Shown here: one piece after another, positions 35,423 to 46,700 of the stretch
Numbering within the stretch: position 1 is the stretch's first letter
Layout of the letters: the number at the start of each line of letters is the position of its first letter
NCBI GenBank assembly: GCA_029817715.1
Contig: JARUPY010000087.1
Location: 2,666,001 to 2,730,000, forward strand
DNA: 64,000 bases
Origin: Melastoma dodecandrum
Taxonomy: Eukaryota > Streptophyta > Magnoliopsida > Myrtales > Melastomataceae
Reading direction: 5' to 3'
The notes under the pieces: model-generated
The model's input: the letters and a program-made list of their open reading frames with translations, nothing else
Database searches by the model: none
Told to the model about the DNA's origin: nothing
Translations under genes and position numbers: made by a program

Positions 35423-37094
35423 TCAACATTTAGGCAGAGCTTGATGAACCTCCGGAATCAGATACAGATCGTTCTTCCTTTCTCCGAATGAATTAAACTT
35501 TTCCGTCATATCCAGATTTTCGCTCTCCAAGCCATCAGGAAATTCCCAGTCGAAATGGTACAACAACATCGCTAGCAGAAGCTCAACATTTGCGATGCCA
35601 AAGTTCAAACCCGGACAGATCCTGCTCCCACCACCGAATGGTACAAACTCAAAGTGACTCCCCTTGAAATCAATCGAACTATCCCGGAACCTCTCCGGAT
35701 CAAATGTTTCCCCATCCTTCCAATACATGTGATCTCTGTTGATTGCCCATGCGTTGATGATCACCGTTGTTTTTGCCGGGATCACATATCCATTTATCTC
35801 GCATTTCTCTCTACATTCTCGGGGAATCAATGGCACCGGAGGATGGATTCTCAACGTTTCTTTTATGACCATCTTTAGGTACTTGAGTTCAACCAATTCC
35901 ACTGCTTCCACCCGTCCTGTTGGCCCGAATGCCCCTCTTACTTCAGCCTGTGCTTTCTCAAGGATTACTGGATTTCTAATCATCTCGGCGAGCGCCCAAT
36001 TGACAGTAATGCCGGATATGTAGCTCCCGCCCACATATGTATCCTTCATGAAATCAAGCGACAGTGACAGAGGTCAATCAGAGAACTAACTAGTAAAAAT
36101 TCACAGGAGATCAATGAAAAGCGAGTTGTGTGGTCATAGATGATAAAAAGAAATGCATTACCATGACTAGGGATTTTACATTTTCCATGGTCAAGGTGAC
36201 ATCAGTAGTGCCCTCGTTCCGCTCATAGTTCAGAAGTACATCGATAAGATCTTCATGATCCTCGTCGTGTTTGGAAATGCTTTTCTTCCTCACCGACTTG
36301 TCCTTGTGATCTTGTAATATGCCTTCGACAATTCTGTCGGCTCTTCTATTCAAGCTCTCTAGTCGGGTCCTGATCTCGTTAGTCGCCGGAAGAAACCCGC
36401 TAGATGGAAACAGTTCCAAAGTAATAAATTCAGATGATAACTGCCGGAACTCCGTGCTGATCTTTATGAACTCCTCATGATCTATGTTTCTCCCTCCAAA
36501 CACTACCCTCGACGCATTACCATAAGACATCGACAATACTTTCTTGGACAAATTGATTGGTGAGCCTGTATTTGAAGCGATCCACCGGACGAGTTCCAAA
36601 CACTCCTCTCTCCTGACATTCCGAAATGACTGGACCCGTCTCATGCTCAGTAGCTCCGTCACGAAGATTTCCCGAACTCGTCTCCAATGCTCGCCATAAG
36701 GCGCGAAGGCAAAGCCCCTCAGTCCTTGCAACAGGGCTTCCAACAGGAAGTTCGAAGGCCTGGAGGCGAAAAGCACGTCGTGGGTCTGCAGGATCTCCTT
36801 GGCCATGTCGGGGGACGAGACCACAATCATGGAGAAATCTCGGACTTGCAAGTGCATGAGGGGTCCGTACTTTTCCGACAGGTCTCGGAGGACACGGTGG
36901 GGAAAGGAGCCGACGAGGTTGTGCAAGTTCCCCGTACGGGGAAGCTGCGGGGGGCCAGGGGGGAGGTTGGAGCGTCGTGCTCTTTCGGTTCTTCTGACAA
37001 GTGAAGCGAAGAGGGTAAGGGACAATCGGGATAGGAGAAGGATAGGAAGGAGGAGGAGGGATAAAGAAGACAAGCGAAACTCCATTGTATGCAA
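35423..37094 (-). CDS. Cytochrome P450, CYP71-like, with altered I-helix
   Basis: Model: complement of 35423-36043 and 36162-37094, giving 517 aa; one 118-bp GT-AG intron in the same place as in the first P450. Present are a membrane anchor (SSLSLLLLPILLLSRLSL), proline hinge (LPPGPPQLP), C-helix WRRVRE, KETLRIHP (ExxR), PERF and heme loop FGGGSRICPG. The I-helix reads VGGSYISGITVNWA where the family has (A/G)GxDTS: the acidic residue is Tyr and the Thr is Ile. This removes the acid-alcohol pair that normally delivers protons to oxygen. The hinge also reads LPRTGN rather than LPxIGN. The frame is otherwise intact. It may be a P450 with non-monooxygenase chemistry or a recently inactivated gene. 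It is distantly paralogous to the P450 at 22.6-24.3 kb. Confidence 0.9.
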
Positions 37095-37374
37095 ATGGAA
37101 GACTGATGAATACTTTCGTTAGCCCAGGCATAAGTACTTTGGACATGCTTAAGTAAGTCGAAGAAGAAGGTGTCCGAAACCATATGTCGCGGGCGCAGAG
37201 AGTCTTCGATACACGCGACGTGTTTACGAAGAAAGAACGTGAGTTTGAGGAGTAGTGTTTGCTTATCGTAACGATAAAAGAAAGATATGACTCAGAAATT
37301 GGCATTTTTTAAATGATTATTTCCTAAGAGCTGTCGCTGATCTGACCTCGGGAAAAGGAAGAAGAAGATAATGT

Positions 37375-37703
37375 TTTGTTGTATCAAAACTAACGATTTC
37401 GCGGAAATGCTACGACACAGCGAAGTGCTTTTGGAAATAAGAAAAGGAAATTTGGAGAGGGCTAATTGCAGAGCTTTCTTTCTTTTCTTACGACCAAAAT
37501 GTCTTCTTGGTCTTTCTCTTACTCTCATATATCATTTGTAGATTGCTACTCCTTATATAGAGTCCTAGGAAAGATTTAGAGCAAGCATTTACTCTACCCT
37601 AGTTCCTATGACGTTAACTCCCTTCCTAGGCCATTAACATCACTCAACTTCCAAGACCACTAAACACACTTAATGAAATTACAAATTACAAAATTATATT
37701 TAA
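37375..37703 (-). repeat. 3' LTR of the copia element, next to the P450
   Basis: This copy is about 280 bp upstream of the second P450 start and on the same strand. Its TATA box (ctatataagg, element sense, about 37549-37560) points towards the P450. The outer (37.37 kb) boundary is uncertain because the two copies stop matching there. Confidence 0.75.
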
Positions 37704-40700
37704 CACCCCCTTTTAATTTGTAATCTTCAGAAACTTCTTGAACAACTCGAGCTTCTCAAAATTCACTGCCTTTGTTAGATCGTCAGAGGGCTGGTCCTAG
37801 GTATGAATAAATTCCATAACTATCTCCTTCTTCATCACCATTTCTCTGATAAAGTGGTGGCATAATTCAATGTGCTTTGACTTTGCATGAAACACGGGGT
37901 TCTTCGTCATAACAATGGCTGATTGATTATCACAGAATACTATTGTTGAATGAGCAACCTTCTGCTATAACTCTAGCAATAACCTTCTTAACCATACTGC
38001 TTCACGAATTGCTTCATTTATTGCAATGTATTCTGCTTCAGCTGATGATAACGCTACAATAGCTTGCTTCTTCGAACTCCAGGAGATGGGTTTTGTTTCA
38101 AGACATAAAAGATATCATGGCGTGCTTATTCGATCATCAACACTTCCTGCCATTCTAGTACTTCGCATACTTGAGCGAGGTTTAGCGATTGGGCAATCCT
38201 TACGCGTCAATTTTGCTTCATTAACTCTTGCTGCACGAGTGAACTTCTCAGTGAAATCAATTCTGGGCTATTGTAAGTAACCCTTTTACGAGACGAGCTT
38301 TGTGCTTCTGTACACTTTCATCCCCATTGAACTTTGTTTTGAACACCCATTTCAAGCCAATTGCTTCTTTTCCTTTCGGAAGGTCTACTAGGGACCAAGT
38401 ATCATTCTTCTCGATACTAAGCATTTCTTCTTTCATTACATTTCTCTATTTTTCTTCTTTTGCAGCCTCTTCGAAATTATGTGGCTCAAACGTAGCAAGA
38501 GCAAAGTTAGCTTGCTCGTAAACTTCTATTAATGAACGGTACTTCCTTGGTTGCATATCATCGTCATAACCTTCATTCTCTGAATTTACTCTTGAGGAAC
38601 TAGCTGCTACCGCTGGTGCTTCTGGATAAGAAAACATTGGCTGAGTCTGAGAAGACTCATTTTCCCACTTCCACGCTGCATTCCCATCGAAAATAACATC
38701 TCTTGAAATAACAAGATTGTTAGCATTTGGGTCAAACAAACGATAACCTTTAGATTCTTCACTGTAACCAATAAAGATTAGCTTCTCGCACTTTTCATCA
38801 AACTTTTCCTTCTTCTTCGTCAAAAGAGTATATGCTACACATCCAAATACCTTCAAGTGATCGACCATGGGTTTCCTCTTATGTCATACTTCGTAAGGTG
38901 TCTTGTTCTGAATAGCTTTCGTCGGTGATCGATTGAGAATATAAGTCGTTGTATTCAGAGCTTCGAGCATACTTCGAGCCATCTCAACAATAGTCATGTT
39001 CTTCTTCTCAGCAACACCATTTTACTGAGGTGAGTACTTCACAGGAAGCTGTCGTTGTATGCCTTGCTGCTTACAATAATCTAGAAATGGCTTGTAAATG
39101 AATTCTCTTCCACGATCTGTCCACAAAGTGTTTGTTTGATATCCACTTTGCTTCTCTGGATTGGCTTTGAAACTCAAAAAAGTAGTGAAAGCTTCTGATT
39201 TCTTTTCAAGAAAGTAAACCCATATTATACGAGTGTAATCATCGACAAAAAAAGAAAAAGTATCTCATGTTACCGATCGTTGGAGTTTGGGTTAGACCAC
39301 AGATGTCTGCATGCACCAACTCAAAAGGGGCTTTAGCTCTCCAAGAGGTATTGGAAAAAGGAAGACGATCTTGCACAGACGCATGTTGCTGTTGGTTGGA
39401 TTTTTAGAAGACCTATGACCATTCCTCTCTCTCAACAACGTTAGGCCCTCGTGATTCAAATGTCCATATCGTAGATGCCATAACTGAGGTTCATCGACAA
39501 CTTCACTCTTCAATTCAACATTCAAGGACGACTTTATCTTCAGATGAAGTAAGTTATTAGTCGTCATCTTCACTACAGCGATCCTCTTCTCATTTTTGCT
39601 AACGATCTCACATTGACCATCGGCAAAGGTAACCTTATAACCTCTCTTCATCATTTGTTCCACGCTCAAGAGATTCCGAGCAATGTCTAGAGAATAAAAC
39701 ACATCGTTAATCCGCTTTTCTTCACCATTTGCTGCTCTCATTGCAACGATTCTCTTTCCTTTAATCTTTATCTTTTTGTTGTCTCCAAGCTCTAACAGCG
39801 AGTTGTAGCAGTTGTCGATCTCCACAAAGTTTTTCTTATTTCCTGTCAGATGAATACTACAACCACTATCCAAAAATTACACCTCATTCATATCTTGCAT
39901 TGCATTGAAACAAGAATAGAATGCTTGCTCGATTCTTCTTCTTTTGAAAAATTTACCAAATTTTGATAGACATGTTGCTGCGGCTGCTACTGCTTTTCTT
40001 TAAAATAACAATCTCGTTCTGAACGATTTGGAAATCAGCATCTCTTGCACCTGAAATGGCAATCCTTTGACTCATGTCCAGCTTTTCTACAAATATAGCA
40101 ACTACCTTATGAATTTCCAGATCTACTCCAAGAATGGTCGTCTCTACACCGAAACTAGCATGTTGTACATCCTCTGCCTCTTCCTCGAGAACGGCCTCCA
40201 TGTCTAAGACCATAAAACTCTCTGTTGTTGTTCATAGTATACTTCTTCTGATCCGACTTCTTTTTTGAAACATTTAACTTCATTTGAAAAGCTTGTTTAA
40301 CGGGAGTTGAGTACGTACTTACTCTTCTTTCGTGGGCTTCAAGAGAACCCATTAGCTCATACACAGAAATTTCTTCTAGATTCTTCGTTTCTTCAATCAC
40401 AGCAACAACGTGCTCAAACTTCTACGCCAGGCTTCTCAACACTTTCTCCACAACCTGCTTGTCGGGAACTTCATCACCGCAACACTTGATTTGATTCATG
40501 ATTTCTACAACTCTCGAGAAGAAATCTTTCACCGTTTTAGACTCCTTCATGGCCAAGTTACCGAAATCCCTCCACAAGCCTTGAAGCTTGATGAAAATCA
40601 CTTCCTTCGAGCTTTGAAACTCTTTCTTTAATACGCTGCATGCTACTTTCGCCTTCTTGAGACCATAAAGCATCGGATAAATCGTCTTACTTATGGAGTA

Positions 40701-40979
40701 TTGCAAGATCCGCAATGCCATCTCATTCTTCATCACGTTTTCTTTTGCCTTCTTTTCTTGTGCTCCAACACCTTCTTCCTCACTTGACGAGTCGTCATTT
40801 TCTTCAAAGCCTTCATCAACGATTCTCCACAAATCTTGTGAGAGAAGGATAGTCTCCATTTACGAACTCTAATAATCATAGTGCTCTCCATCAAAGATCG
40901 GGATTTGGTTGAGCGAATAGGAAAAGAACATGCTGCTGGAAGACCTAGCCATGATCTGTTGCGCTCTGATATCGAAATT

Positions 40980-41343
40980 TATAGGGATTGTTTGGAAAGC
41001 GGTGCAATGCTATATCACAGGAAGGGTTTTGCGGAACTGTTATGACACAGCGAAGTATTTCTAGAAATAAGGAATAAGGAAATTTGGAGAGGATATTTTG
41101 GCTAACTACAGGCTTTCTTTCTTTTCTTACTACCAGAATGCCTTCTTGGTCTTTCTCTTGCTCTCATATTTGAATATTGCTACTCCTTATATAGTCCAAG
41201 AAAAAATCTAGAGCAAGCATTTACTCTACCCTAGTTCCTATGTCATTAACTCTCTTCTAGTTCCTAGGCCATTAACATCACCCCACTTTCAAGACCACTA
41301 AATACTCTTAATGAAATTACAAATTACAAAATGATATTTGACA
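40980..41343 (-). repeat. 5' LTR of the copia element
   Basis: It matches the left copy over about 320 bp with numerous substitutions and small indels, so the insertion is not recent. The primer-binding site lies directly inside it. Confidence 0.75.
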
Positions 41344-41394
41344 GAAAAAATATACACGAAACGTCGGCCGTAAACTGAAGTGATAAAAAAATTG

Positions 41395-42606
41395 ACGCGA
41401 GATACTGAACCTGAGCACCCGTAGGAAAATCATTCACGAAGCCGCTGTCGGGGAACTTGCGTGCGAATCACCTCTCAGCATTCCCAAATGCAGGGCGGCT
41501 TGAATATCTCTGGTATATTCTCCCACGACGTGGAGAGTGATGAACGGCATTGGCAAAGTCGACTAGCCAATAAGGCTCGTAGAAGCCGAAACCCGCGAGC
41601 AGATTCCCTGGCGTGCTGTTGCCAAAGGCTCTGCATATTTGAAGCATCTGCAGCACGGGTGGAAGACGGTCGTGATGACGACTACATTGGTTTTCTAGAT
41701 GAGGCAACTTCGACGTATCCTTCATTTCAGATCAAATGAAACAAATAACTCGAATTTGTATCTCGAGAATTATAACGGGATAAAGATACGTGAACCCAAT
41801 GTCTCCAATTTCTTTGAAGCACAACCAAATTTTTCAGTGATGCTGGTGGTCACAACTCCAGAAATAGTCCCCTCCATCTTCCCATTTTCTGCAGCAACAA
41901 CATCATATCATCCATAACTCATACACATGTCGTATGCAATTCAGCTATGTACCTATCACTTGTGCGATAAACCCAACAGTCAAGTAGGTGCAGGACATAA
42001 CGGCAGTGAGAATAGAGAGCCACTGTTGGGAAAGTCTGGGATCAGTGACATAAGTATCTGTAGCAGGCCAAAGAGCAACATGACCACGGCGCATCGGTCC
42101 TTCCCTGTGGTAGCAGTATCACATTGAGATAAAACTTTTACACGTGCTATCACTAAAATTCCTCACTGGACCAACTTAGTGTTTCACCAAGTACTTCAAG
42201 CTGTTTGCTACAGTGATGGTGTACGCGTCCCTGTCCCGTATAAGCTCTCCTGCACGAGCGCTCAACATATCCATTTTTTGCTTCTCCCCTGAATATCGAG
42301 GCTTATGTGAAAACCAGGATTGATATGTTTAGGAAGGATGGAAGACAAATCGAATACCAAGACTGGCTCTTCCAAGTAAAGCTTCACGGCCTGCATGTAA
42401 GATCAGTTCCTGACTGCCCCGAACTCAGGTCCGGGATACCTGAAGCAGTTGCAGAGCAGGAAAGTGGAGACAATTGGGATGTCTGCAAAGCATATGATGA
42501 TGCATAAAGGACCAAGGATCCACCCAAGCTGAGTCATGCTCCATGCGAAAGACATCACTCCCGTTACAATATGCGCCACCGCGGTCCACAACATCCCTTT
42601 GATCAA
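41395..42606 (-). pseudogene. Amino acid permease (AAP-type) pseudogene
   Basis: Reading leftward: WTAVAHIVTGVMSFAWSMTQ then LGWILGPL and PGPEFGAVRN (AAP transmembrane helices 1-2; 42403-42606); SYMQAVKLYLGK; TAVMSCTYLTVGF; ENGKMEGTISGV; and finally PGNLLAGFGFYEPYWLVDFA at 41.5-41.6 kb. These blocks are in the right order for an amino acid permease but occur in different frames with several stops, and some helices are missing. Functional AAPs are ~480-aa plasma-membrane proton/amino-acid symporters. One intron-like gap (tgttgttgctgcag) suggests it decayed from a genomic, not a retro, copy. Confidence 0.85.
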
Positions 42607-43019
42607 TTCTAGTTCATACCACCATATATATAAACAATATTAGACATAACCTTGTCACCACGTACCTAACTACTGAAAGAACTGCCACAAACGTGCGTGT
42701 ATTAATCTTGGTCTAGAAACACTTGACTAGTCCTCGACCTTCAACTGCACAATCTTCATCGACTTGGCAACTGTGTCGACTGAGTGAACATCGCAAGGGG
42801 AGCGTCGACTAACATATGCTTTCCGACAACAACATCAACTCATGGATTGAAGAACATTACCTCAAAGTTAGTTCTTTTGGACGAACACAGATGCGGCCCA
42901 GTGGAAAATACAGCCCCCTCCTTGTAGAACAGTGGGAACCGAATTTACTGGAAAGAGGAATTGGTCGTCGTAGGGGGATTGTGTTTTCAGAGAAGACAGC
43001 GAAAACGTATTTTACGAGG
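42607..43019. other. Intergenic, no gene seen
   Basis: This is the flank between the permease pseudogene and the J-domain fragment. No coding content is recognised. Confidence 0.4.
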
Positions 43020-43275
43020 GAATGAAGTCCCAAACGAAAGGAAAATCGGAATACTTTTCATCTCCCGAGATCAAGGCCGCCGCTTACCGGTCACTCGCCA
43101 AGGTTTACCGCCCGGACGCCATGATTACATCTGCGTCCGCTGCCTTGTCGGATGGAATTTTGCAGGTGTGCCAGCAGAAGGGAGTTCGTGGAGATCCACC
43201 ATGACGCTATCCGATCTGCTGGCTGCAAGGGCTGTGTACGACCTGAAACTGGGATTGGGCAGTAGGAGTCACGGC
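43020..43275 (+). pseudogene. J-domain (DnaJ-like) pseudogene fragment
   Basis: SSPEIKAAAYRSLAKVYRPD followed by an Ala/Ser loop, GEFVEIHHDA-like residues in another frame and ARAVYDLKLGLG gives helix II, the HPD position, helix III and helix IV of a small plastid-type J-protein (DNAJ11-like). The HPD motif reads RPD. Helix III and IV are in different frames. Loss of His in HPD abolishes Hsp70 stimulation in known J-proteins. It is not a working gene. Confidence 0.75.
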
Positions 43276-43705
43276 CAGTGTCCTTGGTCGAGTTGGTTGC
43301 CGTCCGATCCGGACGGGGGAAACGGACCAGTGCTAGTCGGCGAACGTGACATGCCCCTGCCGACGTAAGTTTCACCTAAAGATGTAGTTTTTTTCCAAGT
43401 GAACCAACCCCCACTAATTTTTGTGGTTAAACACCAGTTTGTGACCTCCAAAGCTGATTGCATTTGTTCAAGTAGCAGAGAATCGCTATTTAGACCCACT
43501 GACTTTTTTAACACCAGGTTCTGAATAGCAGCAACTAATGTGGATTTTTCGATTTGAAAATTTTTTTCTAAAATATTACAAAACTCATCATACTAGGTTT
43601 TACAAAAAAGAGAACTGGCTAAGAAGAGTAAAAACCCTCTATAAAACAATTCCTACACACGTTTGTACAGGTTTACCACACCAAACTCTGTAAGCAGGGA
43701 CGAAT
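43276..43705. other. 3' flank of VARICOSE, no gene seen
   Basis: AT-rich sequence runs from ~43540. It is the likely VARICOSE 3' UTR near 43.7 kb. Confidence 0.4.
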
Positions 43706-46700
43706 TCACTTACAGGTCATTAGCATCGAGTTGATGACGTGCATCAAGAGACGGATGCTGGAGACCTCAGCGCTGGAGTTCGTGGGCAGGTTGCGCTGAT
43801 GGTTTAGTATTTGGTACACTTGCTCGAAGATGGGACGGACGTGCATCGAGATTACGGGGTCCGTTGTGTTGATAGCGCCGGCGATGTCCGTCATCCAGGC
43901 GAGCTTCCTTGGTGTGTCATTGTTAATGTCGCAGGATAATTGCTGGAGTAGAGAGAGCAGCACTCCCTGGCTCAATGGGAGAGGAGCCATGCTGACTATC
44001 CTATGTAGATCAACCTTTCAATGATAAAAAGAAAAAAAAGACAATAAACTCAGAGGAGTTGCTGCAAAAGGAGATCCACCAAGTAGCATTTGGCCTCACC
44101 AGCAAATCCATCTTGACAATCCATGGGTATCAACATATTTCGCAAAGAGGAATGACTACCTGAGTACACAACCAAGATACGATAGACACGTCACTCCTTT
44201 GTAGAGCAGTCGTAAAAGCTTCCTCGTACTTGAACTCCATGATTAACCTTGATAGTTCTTTTGTGGGATCAACATGTGTGTCAGCCTGGCACAAAAGAAG
44301 CAGATAGCTGGTCATACTTTTGTCAAGATGATATAACCAAAAGTCGAAGATAAACTTGCCCCCAATAGGTCAAGGCACATCATTAGCCCACAAGTTCATT
44401 CTCCAAATAATAGGATTTATGACACCATTGGACAATAAGGCACAAACAAAATACTGATCTTTGTCAAGAAAGACAGCAATCATGACCAGTTAATAGTAAA
44501 ACCTTCTCAAGTAGCACGCTCAAGGGCCCGTTGCTTGGTTGGATAATCGACGGATTAATCAGAGAGCTGCCAGCAGCGACCAATGCCAAAAGCTTCCGTT
44601 GAGCTTCAGTGATGTCTCCACTCAAAGTTCGAGTTATTGTTGAAGCTGAATTCATCGCATCCTACAACAAAGCATTTTCGAGCAGAATACAGGTCAAGTG
44701 TACATAATCCTAGAACAATAAAATGTTAACATTTAATAATCAGTCAAAATAACATTGCAACTGGAAAATGCAACAGCACATACGGTAAATTTAGAACACA
44801 ACACGCAATCGATAATTAAATGAGTTAGAATTTTGGAACAAATTTATGAAAATGAGTAATATATTTCATACTCTTAAAGCAACAGCCAACGGAGAATGAA
44901 GAGATTCCATCTGCTGCTGAACAGCAGAAGTGTGTTCAATAAGCCCTCTGTGGAAGGTAGTATCAACTTGCTCAAACATAGCTTTACACGACTTCTCAAA
45001 TGCAGGGATTACTGAGGATTCCAAACTAGACTTTAAAGTATCCTGCACACATCAAAATGAACTCGGTGAAGTATTCCAGATGTCCTAAGCATTATCAGGT
45101 CCTCTAACTACGCTCAATTGTAAGTGACATGCAAGATGACCCATATTTGACACACCTGCAGAGTCTGCCTCCCAGAAGTTTGGAACTGTGCTTGGATCTG
45201 CCTTGCTACTATGGCTTCAAGTTTAGAATTAACCGACTTCTCTAGCTGATTCACAGCTTTATCACCCACCCCCTTCTGCAATTTATGACAACAAAGTCAA
45301 GAAGAAAAAAGGAGATAAACTATGTTCTTCATGTTGACTACGGTGCAAAGAGTATACCTGGAAGGACTCCATAATGCCTGCGGAAATCGATTTCTCCATG
45401 GCAGGAGCTATGGCACGAAGAACGGCAGTTTGGAGGGCTACTACTTCCCTTTTAACTATTTTCTCTACCAAGGCAGGTAAATCCTTGTTTATAAAATTGT
45501 TAAGGGAATTTGTGATATGTTGTCCCTGCTCTTGTATTAGCCTCTCGTTCTTAGCATTCTCTTCTTGAAACCGAGCCCACAAAGCATCAGTATTTGCTTT
45601 GACAGTTTTCTCCAAGCTTTGGCTTAGGGCAGTCTCAAGCCGTTTGCCCTCTTTAACAATAGGTACATTGACAGTGGCAACCATCTGCTTCTTCATTTCC
45701 TTTTGCAAATTCAACACCTGCAATAACAATAGACAGTATATTTTTCTATATAAGTAACAAGAGACAGTAGATTAAAGCATGGTGCAGACCCTTGCTAATT
45801 TTAACAACATAGGACTCCTAAAATATAAACATGAAAGGAGGCATAATCCACTTGACCAAGAAACTTTTATAGACTAGACAAATCCACTGAAAGATAAGCT
45901 AACTCTCATAAAGCACATCAAATCAAAAAACGGAGAACCTCGTGATCCAATCCCTAAAGTAAACATTTTGACAGATGCATAAATGTGATATATAGAAAAA
46001 AGAGAATAATATTCTGGCGCTTTTTATTCAATATCAATGAATAGTCAATCTCCTTCCGTCGATGAAAATCTTACCATCTCTAACTGATTATTGACAGGTA
46101 ATAAGTATAATGGCTGATCACCTGATTAAGGGTCTCCTGCATGGACAAAAACTGAGGGAAAACAGACTCTGAAGAGGGATAATTGGAATTTCCGCCAGCT
46201 TCATTTGATGAATCAGTTGAATTATAAGCACTTGGGGATGGTGAGGTCAGGTCTAATACTTGAGAACTTTTCCCTTTCTGCTTCTTATTTTTCATGTTTG
46301 GCAGAGGGCCTTGAGTAGCTATACCAGTAGCAGCAGACTCGGACACATTTTCACAAATATATTTTGAGGACTCATTATTTCTTTCATCATCAGCGGAAAG
46401 TACTTGCAAGAGCAACTCAGATGATCTGCCATTTTCACGGGGCTGAGTATCTTCCAAACTCGCTGATGACATTGCACGGAATTCTCGAGCCACCCCCATA
46501 CCAAGATCTGATACCTGAGAGCAGAATACTCTTTCCCTATTATCTGCAATTGGCTCTGGAGACCCCCCATTTTGAGAAGGCTCATCTCTGCCAACAGATT
46601 CAACATCAGCAACAACTTTGACCTCCTCCGTGGCACTACTCACCTCACTGTTGACAACATCATCAAAAGTCTTCACATCTCTCTCTCCCTCGTTCATGCT

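Larger units (their letters stand above)
37375..41343 (-). mobile_element. Degenerate Ty1/copia retrotransposon with both LTRs
   Basis: LTR-like direct repeats lie at about 37375-37703 and 40980-41343; both begin (element sense) TGT(T/C)AAATAT and share long blocks such as GAGCAAGCATTTACTCTACC (plus-strand reading). A TATA box (tatataaggag, element sense) is in each. A tRNA-iMet-type primer site (TATCAGAGC) is at about 40957-40966. Inside, leftward: Gag (40422-40859, UBN2), a zinc-knuckle remnant, protease DSGCS plus GAG-pre-integrase (39292-39873), integrase end (38446-38868, HLKVFGCVAY), the start of RT, then RNase H remnants (~37.74-38.27 kb). Most RT is deleted and several stops are present, so it cannot move by itself. 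Confidence 0.88.
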
